A stretch of DNA of 64,000 nt from Chitinophagales bacterium (GTDB lineage: Bacteria; Bacteroidota; Bacteroidia; Chitinophagales; Saprospiraceae): the NCBI GenBank assembly GCA_017303875.1, contig JAFLBP010000009.1, positions 119,985-183,984 of the forward strand. The letters run 5' to 3'. A program made the position numbers and the translations under genes. Positions 52,139-59,989 of the stretch are shown here, piece after piece. The first letter of the stretch is position 1; every line of letters begins with the position of its first letter. The notes under the pieces were generated by a model. It did not search any database. It worked only from the letters and a program-made list of their open reading frames with translations, and was not told where the DNA came from.

Positions 52139-52714
52139 TTATATATTTTCGATTTCTCGAGCCGATAAACCGGTATAACGCATGATTTTTTCTAACGATT
52201 CTCCATCAGATTTCATTTGACGGGCGATCTCAATATTCCGCTCTTCTTTGCCTTCTGCTTTACCTTCTGCTTTACCCTCTTCATAAGAGGTATCCACCAC
52301 GTTTTTCAGATCGCGGTAATATTTTAAACTCTCTTCGTATTTCGCCTTGTCATCCGGTGAAAATTTTGCGATTTCGGCGGTTTCAAATACTTTTTGAAAT
52401 ACCCGGTCTTTTAATGCCGCAGGACGATTTTCTAAACTGGGTAGATGTTGTAGCACATACATCCAACGGTCAAAGTTGGTTTCTAACTCAGCTTCGCTTT
52501 TATTAAAATTCGGCATTTCTAATACGGCTTTTCTATCGGCTTCGCTGTTGCCCAAATGTTCCGTCCGTGCGTAAGTCAAATCATGAATTTGATGTTTTTC
52601 CGGTAGTACCTGATTGAGAAAGTCAATCAATAAGTCCTTGTTCGGCTCTGTGCCGAACAGCTTCTTAAAGCCAAAGTCAGTGAATGGATTAATATATTTC
52701 TCCGCAATACTCAT
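52139..52714 (-). CDS. Rpn-family nuclease, in-frame deletion of catalytic core
   Basis: Rpn/PD-(D/E)XK 'recombination-promoting nuclease' homologue of 191 aa; full-length relatives are near 290-300 aa. The N-terminus (EKYINPFTDFGFKKLFGTEPNKDLLIDFLNQVL) and C-terminus (KYEESLKYYRDLKNVVDTSYEEGKAEGKAEGK) are intact. Between them NSEADRKAV joins directly to LEMPNFNKSEAELE at residues 64/65 (about 52522). In relatives this position is separated by about 90-100 residues holding the catalytic D and E-x-Q and a central beta sheet. The product is therefore probably inactive, perhaps a dominant or regulatory remnant. The frame is otherwise undamaged, suggesting a recent deletion. Confidence 0.85.
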   Translation of the reverse strand: MSIAEKYINPFTDFGFKKLFGTEPNKDLLIDFLNQVLPEKHQIHDLTYARTEHLGNSEADRKAVLEMPNFNKSEAELETNFDRWMYVLQHLPSLENRPAALKDRVFQKVFETAEIAKFSPDDKAKYEESLKYYRDLKNVVDTSYEEGKAEGKAEGKEERNIEIARQMKSDGESLEKIMRYTGLSAREIENI

Positions 52715-53067
52715 AAAATGACTATTTTAAGGCAAAAATACGATTTTTTGTGCTTTGGGGATTACTCTTTGAGGTTTAATGTTTTTTGTTCGCTGCCATT
52801 GCTTGTATTGACTTGAAATGACAGGTATTTGGTTTGCGGGCAGCATGTTAACGATATCCTTCTCGTTTAACACTACCCCCCCACCAAAAAAGGCGGCCAC
52901 CCCAAACCGGGCGACCGCCAAACAGATTACCCCCCTCTGTGCGCCGTCTCAACAACTGAAACGACGTTTTTTTAATCAGATATTTTGAAAGGAAGGGTAG
53001 GGTAGCGCTTGCTGCTCTCAAACGCTACCATGAAATCACTACCTGTTTATTCTGTGCTGAAATGGCC
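52715..53067. other. Intergenic gap without supported gene
   Basis: A 64-codon open frame (52727-52921, minus) is not convincing: biased composition, no start context. No tRNA-like fold or repeat of note was seen. It contains a poly-C stretch near 52873. Confidence 0.4.
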
Positions 53068-54249
53068 TTAAGGTTGGTGTATAAAGGATTCGCTAACAAC
53101 AGGTTGATTGTTTTCATCGGTCAGTTGTAAAAAGTATCGGCCAGCCGGCGCCTGTTGTTCAAGCTGAACCTGAAAGAATCCCTGACTGATGTCGGCCCGG
53201 CCATTTTGCAGGATGCGCCCCTGCAAGTCAATGACCTGGTACTGCGTTACGGCGGGCAAATTGCCGCTGAACTGTACATTGATCTGCCCCGAACGGCTCG
53301 GGTTGGGGAATAAAAGGGTCGCGTATTGCAATTCGTTCAGGTCGCCCACACTGGTAGTAGGCGTCAGGTTATCGGCATCAAAATAGATAGCCGTAGGCGT
53401 TGTATAATTGTTGCTGCCGTATATGAAAACTGCCAATGGGGTAGAATAACCTTCCCGGAACACCGCATAGCGCTTGTTGATACCGGTTTGCTGTCCCTGG
53501 GTCATCCCGAAAGCAGTCAGCAGGGCAGTCGGCGCTGGCGCGCCCGCTAAGTAAAAACTGTCAACGGCATATTGATTGATTTTATCAATCAGCACCCCAT
53601 ACGCAATGCTCGGGCCGGCAGCGGTATACACCCGCATGGTGCCCCAGCCAATAATGCTGTCGGTGCGAAAGGTGGTAAATACATGCTGACCCGGTACTTT
53701 GTTCAGGCCCAAGGCCGTAACCGTAAGGTCAAAATTGACCCAGCGGCGGTTCTGCGACGACCAGTTTGAGCCAAAAGTAGCCGGAAATTCCATGATTTTT
53801 CTGGAAGTCGGGTAAATATACCCCTGAAACGGGAAGCGGATGCTGTCGAGGTTGTTGCCGGAAAACGCCCCCAGGCCATACGCCTGCGGATCGATATAAA
53901 TGCCTTTGTCGAATACGCCGGCGCTGTTAAAATCAAATTCGTTGTAAACAATGTAGCCCAGCTGCGGCGTCAGGTTTTTAAAATCATCAATGTAAACATC
54001 CACACCTGCCTGGGTGTAAAACGGATCGGTTTCCACAATGTAAGGACTTTGGACGGTACCGGAAGCAGACAAGGCACTGTAATCCCAGTTGCCGTTTGCA
54101 GCGGGCGTCAGGTTGGGGCCGGTGTTGGGGCCCCGGTAGGTCTGGATGCCGTAAATAGGGAAATTATTGGCGGTAATGGTAAACGGGGTTTGGCCGGAAG
54201 CGGCCGCTGCGAGGCAGCAAAGCAAAAGAAGTGTGCAAACGTTTTTCAT
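53068..54249 (-). CDS. Secreted protein with type IX sorting domain, function unknown
   Basis: Protein of 393 aa; ATG at 54249 (MKNVCTLLLLCCLAAAASGQ) gives a signal peptide. The body, residues about 22-310, has no recognised catalytic domain (aromatic/Gly-rich, e.g. TPFTITANNFPIYGIQTYRGP). Residues about 318-393 are a T9SS type A C-terminal domain: LNELQYATLLFPNPSRSGQINVQFS, LQGRILQNGRADISQG, APAGRYFLQLTDENNQPVVSESFIHQP. It is exported through the PorU-type machinery and probably surface-anchored. It lies upstream of the two-component genes but reads as a separate unit. Confidence 0.8.
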   Translation of the reverse strand: MKNVCTLLLLCCLAAAASGQTPFTITANNFPIYGIQTYRGPNTGPNLTPAANGNWDYSALSASGTVQSPYIVETDPFYTQAGVDVYIDDFKNLTPQLGYIVYNEFDFNSAGVFDKGIYIDPQAYGLGAFSGNNLDSIRFPFQGYIYPTSRKIMEFPATFGSNWSSQNRRWVNFDLTVTALGLNKVPGQHVFTTFRTDSIIGWGTMRVYTAAGPSIAYGVLIDKINQYAVDSFYLAGAPAPTALLTAFGMTQGQQTGINKRYAVFREGYSTPLAVFIYGSNNYTTPTAIYFDADNLTPTTSVGDLNELQYATLLFPNPSRSGQINVQFSGNLPAVTQYQVIDLQGRILQNGRADISQGFFQVQLEQQAPAGRYFLQLTDENNQPVVSESFIHQP

Positions 54250-54337
54250 CAGCGGAAGTAAAATGTGTTGGTGTAAAATGATGCTGCAAAAGTCGGCACA
54301 GGCGCTACTGCCCACAATAGTGGTTAACCATCATTCG

Positions 54338-54985
54338 CTACCACTGCCCCTTGTATTGCATGGCAAACTTGAGGAGCGAGTTCTTTCCTTCCAGGTTTAA
54401 TTTTCGGGTAATATTGGCCCGGTGATTTTCTACTGTATGTACGCTGATGAACAGCAGTGCGGCAATTTCTGCCGAGCTTTTTCCTTCGGATATGATTTTA
54501 AGGATGATTTTTTCTGTAGGACTCAACACGGCCATAGCCTCCTGCACCGCCTGGTGCTGATGCTGTTCGGTATGGGCCGTCAGGAGATGTTCTATTTCCG
54601 GACTCACATAAATCCCTCCGGCGCCAACCACCTCCACGCAGCGAATCAAATCCTGAATGGCATTGTCTTTTAATAAATATCCGTGCACGCCGGCCTCCAT
54701 CGCCGCCTGGAAATAGTGTTTTTCCTTGTGCATCGTCAGGATGATGCAGCGCGTCCGGGCTTTTTCGCTCAGTACTTTCCGGCAGACATCAAGGCCGCTC
54801 AGCAAGGGCATTTCCAGATCCAGAATAGCGAGCGCGGGCCGGTGGGCCAGGATGAGCTGGTAGGCTTCGGCGCCATCCCTGGCTTCGCCCAGCAGCTCGA
54901 GGTTTCTGATCTCGCTGAGCACCTCCCGGATACCGCTTCGGAAAATGGGATGGTCGTCGGCAACAATTACGCTGTGCTTGCTCAT
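54338..54985 (-). CDS. NarL/LuxR-type response regulator
   Basis: Regulator of 215 aa. The receiver domain has the acidic pair in IVADDHPIF, phospho-acceptor D56 in LAILDLEMP, and the conserved Thr/Lys region (CIILTMHKEKHYFQAAME). After the linker, residues about 145-208 are a LuxR/GerE helix-turn-helix: LSPTEKIILKIISEGKSSAEIAALLFIS VHTVENHRANITRKLNL. It is cotranscribed with the histidine kinase upstream (gap 3 bp). Target promoters are unknown; the T9SS protein gene downstream is the nearest candidate. Confidence 0.95.
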   Translation of the reverse strand: MSKHSVIVADDHPIFRSGIREVLSEIRNLELLGEARDGAEAYQLILAHRPALAILDLEMPLLSGLDVCRKVLSEKARTRCIILTMHKEKHYFQAAMEAGVHGYLLKDNAIQDLIRCVEVVGAGGIYVSPEIEHLLTAHTEQHQHQAVQEAMAVLSPTEKIILKIISEGKSSAEIAALLFISVHTVENHRANITRKLNLEGKNSLLKFAMQYKGQW

Positions 54986-54988
54986 GGA

Positions 54989-56725
54989 TTATACCGGGAT
55001 GGAAAAAGTGAGTTTTACACCTTTGTCGGCAGCGGTTTCCAGGTCAAATTTGCCGCGCAGCATTTTTATCCGCTCTTCAATATTAATCATGCCGAAGGAG
55101 CGCTGCGCCTTGCGCTCCAGCATACCCTTGTCGAAGCCCTTGCCGTTGTCCTGCACCATCAACTCCACTTTGCCGGGCATTTGCCGCGAAGTGATGCGAA
55201 TGGACGTGGCGCCCGCGTGTTTCATCGAATTGTTGATACATTCCTGAATGATCCGGTAAAAATTTATTTTGGCTTCGCGATCCAGTTTTTCATCAATGCC
55301 CTGCAAATCGCTGCTGACAAATATGCCGCTGCTTTCGCGGGCATTTTCGCAGAGGGTATCCACCGCCGATTCTAATCCGTATTGTTCCAACTGATTGGGA
55401 TAGAGGTCTTTAGCGATATTGCGCACATCCTCCAACGTTGTTTCAAGGCTTTCCACCAAGCGTTCATCAGGAGAGGGAAGCAGGCGGTACAAATGGTTTT
55501 TGATGAAGAGGATATTTTGCCCCACGCTGTCGTGCAGGTCTTTTGAAATGCGTTGTCGCTCCGATTCCTGCATTTTCAGCAAATCCTGTGCAAACGCCGT
55601 TTTCAATTGCTGCGTTTTGCGCTGATTATTCAGGCGAATACCCAGAAACACTAATCCGGCCAGCAGCAGGCCAAGCAACATCAGGGTTTGTTGCTGTCGG
55701 ATTTGTCCTTTCCGGATTTGCTGGTCTTTTTCGAGCAGCGCAATTGTTTTTTCCTTGCGTTCCAGGTCGTATTTGGCTGTCAGCGCCGCCATACTTTCAT
55801 CGTATTCCGACTGGTACACCGAATCTTTGAGGGCGGCGTACTGTTGGAAATTTTGCAGGGCGCTTTTGTAATTGCCCCGGGCCTCGTCAATAGCCGATTG
55901 CAGGCGATAACATTCAAAAATGTAGTCGTTCAGTTGAATGATTTCCGAATATTTAAAAGCCTCGTTGAGGTATTGTTGGGCATTGTCCCAGTCTTTCAGT
56001 TGCACCGCCAGTTGAGTCAGTCGGTCGTATATTTGGGCTTTGCTCAGGTTGCTCAGCACGGAGTCGGGCATACGCAGCGCCTCCAGTTCAATATCCAGGG
56101 CTTTTTTAAAATCGCCCGATTCAGCGTACAGGTTCGACAATTCCTGAATGCCCATCAGGGTCGCCATGGAAAAGCCTGCCTTGCGGGCGGCCTCAAGGTT
56201 CTGCGCAGTGATCTGAATGGCGGCTTGCGTCTGGCCCAATTTGAACAGGTTCAGGCCGATGCCGTAATTGATCTGAATGGTATCGTCATGCATGCCGCAG
56301 GCGAGGGCATCCGCTTTGGCGCGTCGGGAAAATTCCAGCCCTTTTTCCCAATTCAGCATCGTTTGCTGGATTTTGCTGATCTGGTTGGCTAAGTGTACCT
56401 TAAAGTAGCAGTTGTTGAGCACATCGGCGCGTTTCAGCGTTTCGTAATAAATGCCCAGCGCCTGGTCGAATTCCCCGAGGAAATCGTAGGCTTGTCCTTG
56501 CAGCAGGTTGGCATTCATCACAGCCGTATCCGAAGGGATTTGTCGCCCGATTTCAGCCATTTGTTTGCCGATTTCCACAACGGCCTGAAGGCTGGAGTCT
56601 TTGGCGCGCTCTGCACGGGCTTCGAGCAGGGCGTATTGGTGCCGGAGCGCTGCTTTGTCACTTTGCGCCCGGGCTATAACAGGCAAGCATATCACAAACA
56701 GGAGGCAGTAAAACGAATTGGGCAT
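54989..56725 (-). CDS. Sensor histidine kinase with periplasmic TPRs (HisKA_3/HATPase)
   Basis: Sensor of 578 aa with a cleavable signal (MPNSFYCLLFVICLPVIARAQ). Residues about 50-300 are TPR-like repeats in the periplasm (YDFLGEFDQALGIYYETL, LYAESGDFKKALDIELEAL, QNFQQYAALKDSVYQSEYDE), a single TM helix at about 346-364, then the dimerisation/phospho-acceptor helix with H398 in SKDLHDSVGQNILFI, and a GHKL ATPase with the N-box FYRIIQECINNSMKHAGA, G1 MVQDNGKGF and a G2-like FGMINIEERI. This is the NarX-like HisKA_3 class, matched to the LuxR-type regulator encoded next. The TPRs suggest sensing of a protein or peptide ligand in the periplasm. Confidence 0.93.
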   Translation of the reverse strand: MPNSFYCLLFVICLPVIARAQSDKAALRHQYALLEARAERAKDSSLQAVVEIGKQMAEIGRQIPSDTAVMNANLLQGQAYDFLGEFDQALGIYYETLKRADVLNNCYFKVHLANQISKIQQTMLNWEKGLEFSRRAKADALACGMHDDTIQINYGIGLNLFKLGQTQAAIQITAQNLEAARKAGFSMATLMGIQELSNLYAESGDFKKALDIELEALRMPDSVLSNLSKAQIYDRLTQLAVQLKDWDNAQQYLNEAFKYSEIIQLNDYIFECYRLQSAIDEARGNYKSALQNFQQYAALKDSVYQSEYDESMAALTAKYDLERKEKTIALLEKDQQIRKGQIRQQQTLMLLGLLLAGLVFLGIRLNNQRKTQQLKTAFAQDLLKMQESERQRISKDLHDSVGQNILFIKNHLYRLLPSPDERLVESLETTLEDVRNIAKDLYPNQLEQYGLESAVDTLCENARESSGIFVSSDLQGIDEKLDREAKINFYRIIQECINNSMKHAGATSIRITSRQMPGKVELMVQDNGKGFDKGMLERKAQRSFGMINIEERIKMLRGKFDLETAADKGVKLTFSIPV

Positions 56726-56805
56726 AACGCTGTACTTGGGTGAAAGACTGTTTCGGAAGACAAAGAAAGGAAATGTTTAGGGGAAAATCTGCTTATAACC
56801 CGTAG

Positions 56806-57014
56806 CCGCTGGCGCGAAGGTCCACTTCTTGTCTGCCATCCACCCGCTGGCGCGAAGTTCCACTTCGTGTCTTTCATCCGTTGGGTTCTACCCACGGATG
56901 GGATCTGCATATTATTATTCCGGTCATTGGCCTGTTGCGAGCTTGTCGGGTGGAACCCGACAGATCGGAGACACGAAGTGGAACTTCGCGCCAGCGGGAA
57001 CTTCGCGCCAGCGG
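56806..57014. mobile_element. MITE-like inverted-repeat element, copy A with extra end fragments
   Basis: Core element 56844-56997 (154 bp) has perfect 29-bp terminal inverted repeats starting CCGCTGGCGCGAAGTTCCAC; the ends themselves contain the palindrome CGAAGTTCCACTTCG. Partial ends are repeated outside (56806-56837, slightly diverged, and 56998-57014), as if several insertions or slippage events occurred. No transposase is encoded. A near-identical 154-bp copy lies at 57623-57776; the two bracket the macrodomain gene. Confidence 0.85.
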
Positions 57015-57035
57015 AGAGATTTTGTACAGCGAATC

Positions 57036-57503
57036 CTAAAAGTCGTAAACAGTTACCTGGATGTCTTTTGAAGTTAATGCTGCGATTATTAGTGGTTCGA
57101 TTTTGTCCCAGGTACCGCCTGCAAGCCCGCAGCCAATTCTGGGCATGTGCACGGTTGCATTATTGTCAATCGCAAATTGGCCTACCTTTTCCAAACCGGA
57201 TAGTATCGCTTCATAGCGAATTGGTGGATTGCCCGCTTCGTCTCTGTTGATCTTATGTTGTCCTATTAAGTTTGCAATCCAAAGATCTTCTTCTACCTGT
57301 ACGAATTGAACTTGTCCAAGACTGAAATTGTCCTTGGTTTGAAACCATGTTCTGTATTGTTGTTCAGGAGTTTTCCATCGTTTGGAAATGGCCATAACAA
57401 AGCCTTTCCCCCAGCCGCCAATGTCATTACAAACGTGCACAATAACTTTGTTGCTTTCGCTGCTAGGGTTGGTCGCGTCTCCTTTAATGTAATTGATCGC
57501 CAT
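57036..57503 (-). CDS. Macrodomain protein (ADP-ribose binding/hydrolase type)
   Basis: Protein of 155 aa that is a bare macrodomain: MAINYIKGDATNPSSESNKVIVHVCNDIGGWGKGF with the GDAT and the Gly-rich adenosine-binding region, then VHMPRIGCGLAGGTWDKIEPLI with the second Gly loop. It resembles the Appr-1''-p phosphatase/ADP-ribosyl-hydrolase-like proteins, and could remove ADP-ribose from targets or process ADP-ribose-phosphate. It has no genomic partner; instead it is isolated between two copies of a 154-bp inverted-repeat element, so it may have been moved with them. Confidence 0.92.
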   Translation of the reverse strand: MAINYIKGDATNPSSESNKVIVHVCNDIGGWGKGFVMAISKRWKTPEQQYRTWFQTKDNFSLGQVQFVQVEEDLWIANLIGQHKINRDEAGNPPIRYEAILSGLEKVGQFAIDNNATVHMPRIGCGLAGGTWDKIEPLIIAALTSKDIQVTVYDF

Positions 57504-57622
57504 GTTTGTCGGGTGGTGGTTTGTAGTGGTTGTATCTGATATTGGCTGCTACGCAGGTAAGTGTACGCGCAAATTTACACTATTTTACGGGATGGTATCT
57601 TCGGCGTTAGCAGAAAAACTCT

Positions 57623-57776
57623 CCGCTGGCGCGAAGTTCCACTTCGTGTCTTTCATCCGTTGGGTTCTACCCGTGGATGGGATATGCATATTATTATTCC
57701 GGTCATTGGCCTGTTGCGAGCTTGTCGGGTGGAACCCGACAGATCGGAGACACGAAGTGGAACTTCGCGCTGGCGG
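57623..57776. mobile_element. MITE-like inverted-repeat element, copy B
   Basis: 154 bp, identical in length and about 96-97% identical to 56844-56997 (differences at ACGG/GTGG, ATCTGCA/ATATGCA and near the right end). Same terminal inverted repeats (CCGCTGGCGCGAAGTTCC...), no coding capacity. Lies on the other side of the macrodomain gene. Confidence 0.85.
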
Positions 57777-57839
57777 TAAAAACATTTATATTTGAATCAA
57801 CAATCTACTGCTTGTTTATCGCGCACGGGGGCATGTTTG

Positions 57840-58112
57840 TTACTTCAGCTTGCGTTCTTTCAACACCGCCTCCAAAGCCTCGTTTTTAGCCGAATTTTTA
57901 ACCATTCTATAAATAAAAATAACGGGAAATGCCATGGGAATAAGAAAACCCACCTGTTTTTTGGGCGATAAAATCCAAGCGCCAAAGCCTACTACAAGCA
58001 CGCCTGCCAGAAAACCGATGAGTCCGGCATGCAGCATTTTAGCGCTTTTCAGTTTCTTTTTTTCGGCTAAAAGCGCTTCGTCTGTCAGGGCGTTCCAGTC
58101 TTGTTGCTCCAT
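57840..58112 (-). CDS. Small two-TM membrane protein, function unknown
   Basis: Protein of 90 aa: a charged N-terminal helix (EALLAEKKKLKSAKM), two hydrophobic segments at about 29-48 and 55-69 (LHAGLIGFLAGVLVVGFGAWIL, VGFLIPMAFPVIFIYRMV), and a charged C-terminal helix (EALEAVLKERKLK). No family recognised. It is preceded by an inverted-repeat array at 58169-58236 that may regulate it. Confidence 0.7.
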   Translation of the reverse strand: MEQQDWNALTDEALLAEKKKLKSAKMLHAGLIGFLAGVLVVGFGAWILSPKKQVGFLIPMAFPVIFIYRMVKNSAKNEALEAVLKERKLK

Positions 58113-58168
58113 GATGTGTTGCGTTTGGATGTTTGTATTGGCAAATTATTATTACTTGACCATTCATT

Positions 58169-58236
58169 ATACTTTGCTGAAATGATGCAAATATAGGCCA
58201 TTTCAGCAAAGTATAGTATTATATTTTGCTGGAAAT
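58169..58236. promoter_or_regulatory. Inverted-repeat array upstream of the small membrane protein
   Basis: ATACTTTGCTGAAATG (58169-58184) and its complement CATTTCAGCAAAGTAT (58199-58214) form a perfect 16-bp inverted repeat, followed by a third, imperfect unit ATATTTTGCTGGAAAT (about 58221-58236). The core GCTGRAAAT is shared with the array at 41394-41492 upstream of the DUF234 ATPase. Operator-like in appearance. Confidence 0.55.
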
Positions 58237-58260
58237 GGTTTACGGTTCATTCCGAGGAGA

Positions 58261-58455
58261 CTGTTCAAATTTCTGTATCTTTAGGGTGAGCCTGGCCACG
58301 TAAGGTTTCTCACAGATGTTACACAGATTTCCACACGGATGTTACAGTTATTTGATAATCAATATTCTGTGTAATATCTGTGTCGGTAATCTGTGTAACA
58401 TCTGTGTGAAACCTACGTGGCCGGGTCACCTTCAAAGACGCAGAAATCTGAACAG
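58261..58455. repeat. 195-bp imperfect palindrome of the ACAGATGTTACACAG family
   Basis: Left arm 58261-58347 and right arm about 58367-58455 are inverted copies (about 80% identical) starting CTGTTCARATTTCTG and including GGCCACGTA...CACAGATGTTACACAGATT; the loop is about 20 bp. It shares the central words with the palindrome at 15815-15963 and the half-copy at 38266. It sits between the small membrane protein gene and the DUF92 protein gene end, and could act as a bidirectional stop or a mobile repeat. Confidence 0.85.
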
Positions 58456-58472
58456 TCTATATCAGAAAAACA

Positions 58473-59849
58473 TCAACAAAACGCCATAATCCCCAACCCA
58501 AGCAGTACCATCCCTAAAATACTCAATAAATTTACCCAGTCATTAGTACACCAGTGCAAGCCCCTGACCAATTGAGCTTTGGCGCCGCGCTCCTCAATTT
58601 GTCCCGCTACCCGGTATTTGGCCTGCAACACACTGCCGAGTATACTATCCAGCAACATGCCCCCGAAACCGCCGAGCACCAGCATACTTTGCTCAAACCA
58701 CGAAAAAGGAAAAACAAAACCAGCCAACAACACCATGATGGCACTTCCAAACAATCCCGCCAGCGTACCCACCACGCTCACGCCACCCGAAAGCCCCGGC
58801 GTGATTTTTTGCCAGCGCAGTATATCGTAGGTCTGCCCCCGATAGTATTTCCCGATTTCGCTGCTCATGGTATCGGCATTGGCTACGGCAAAAATCAGCG
58901 TAAAAGAAACATCCACCCACGCCGCAGGCAACACCGGACTTAACAAAGCCAGCAACATCGCCAAACCACCGTTGGCAAACACCTGCAAGGCACTACGCCC
59001 CTGTTTTTCCTTTTCCTCGGGGTTGAGTTTGCTGCATAAACTGCCGGCGACTAAAAACACCAGGGGCAGTAACAAGGGCTTTAACCCCAGCTGCGTAGTC
59101 AGTAACAAGCCCATCCAGACGGCCGCATTGCTGCCGCCCGCGCTCAGCCAGCGGCGCCAATAGAATACAGGCCCCAGCAAGAGGCCGCCCGTTAAAAAAT
59201 AAGCGGTATCCACCTCCGGTAAAGCCCCGTTTTGCCACTGTTGCAGCACTAAAGCCACCACAAAGGGGATTGTCAGGTTGTCGCTGCCGCGCCACGAAAA
59301 CATTTCAGCGCCGGTAGCCAGCAAGGCCAGCAAAGCCAAAGGCCAGCAGTGCCCGGTTGACCATCCATAACGCCACAGCAGGATGCTTAAAGCCGTCGCG
59401 AAAAACACCGCAGAACCCAACACGGATTTTCGCTCCAGCAAAGGCGTCCAGTAGCGCCGGGCCAGGGTACTGCCCGCCCATCCTGCCAAAGGATCAGCCA
59501 GCGCCAGCACCATAGCTGCGTTCACCACATGTGCTTTGTCTAAGCCGGGAAGCAGCAACAACACGCCAAATGCCAAAGGGAAAAGTGCAATGCCCCAACT
59601 CTCGCCCCGACTGACCAGCAGCCAGCGGTAACGCACCACGCCAAACAACAAAACGCTGAATAAGAGGAATAAAAAAGCCAACACGCGCGTGTTGTCGTAT
59701 TCGGAAATGGCGAAGGCACAGCCCAATACCGCCAATACGTGCAAAAGCTTTCGGAACACCAGCACCTGAGCCGGAAAACGAACAGATAAAACCTGCGTCG
59801 CAGCTGTTGCTACACCAATACACAGGAAAATTGAAAAAAGCAACAGCAT
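58473..59849 (-). CDS. Phytol-kinase-like (VTE5) and DUF92 (VTE6) fusion membrane protein
   Basis: Polytopic membrane protein of 458 aa. The N-terminal half (about 1-215) follows the dolichol/phytol-kinase/CTP-transferase pattern (LHVLAVLGCAFAISEYDN, HVVNAAMVLALADPLAGWAG with the conserved D-P, then GSAVFFATALSILL). The C-terminal half (about 220-458) is DUF92: GPVFYWRRWLSAGGSNAAV, ANADTMSSEIGKYYRGQTYDILRW and VSVVGTLAGLFGSAIMVLLAG, DSILGSVLQAKYR. In plants VTE5 phosphorylates phytol and VTE6, a DUF92 protein, phosphorylates phytyl phosphate. The adjacent divergent gene encodes a homogentisate-prenyltransferase-like UbiA protein. Role in phytyl or prenyl alcohol salvage is inferred. Confidence 0.85.
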   Translation of the reverse strand: MLLLFSIFLCIGVATAATQVLSVRFPAQVLVFRKLLHVLAVLGCAFAISEYDNTRVLAFLFLLFSVLLFGVVRYRWLLVSRGESWGIALFPLAFGVLLLLPGLDKAHVVNAAMVLALADPLAGWAGSTLARRYWTPLLERKSVLGSAVFFATALSILLWRYGWSTGHCWPLALLALLATGAEMFSWRGSDNLTIPFVVALVLQQWQNGALPEVDTAYFLTGGLLLGPVFYWRRWLSAGGSNAAVWMGLLLTTQLGLKPLLLPLVFLVAGSLCSKLNPEEKEKQGRSALQVFANGGLAMLLALLSPVLPAAWVDVSFTLIFAVANADTMSSEIGKYYRGQTYDILRWQKITPGLSGGVSVVGTLAGLFGSAIMVLLAGFVFPFSWFEQSMLVLGGFGGMLLDSILGSVLQAKYRVAGQIEERGAKAQLVRGLHWCTNDWVNLLSILGMVLLGLGIMAFC

Positions 59850-59989
59850 AAAATGGTTGGTGTATTTATAAAGGGCTGCTTTGATCGCTACGAGCTAACA
59901 GGGCCTGTTCGAGAACAATCAACCCCACATTGTGTTCAATGCATTCCGGCACTTTGCTACCAAAGTCCCGATCTAAGGACCCATTTCCG

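Noticed and set aside
52727..52921. 64-codon minus-strand open frame
   Set aside because: No recognisable start region, unusual composition and no family resemblance.
56806..57776. Possible composite transposon around the macrodomain gene
   Set aside because: No transposase is encoded in either repeat and no target duplication was visible; kept as MITE-like elements instead.
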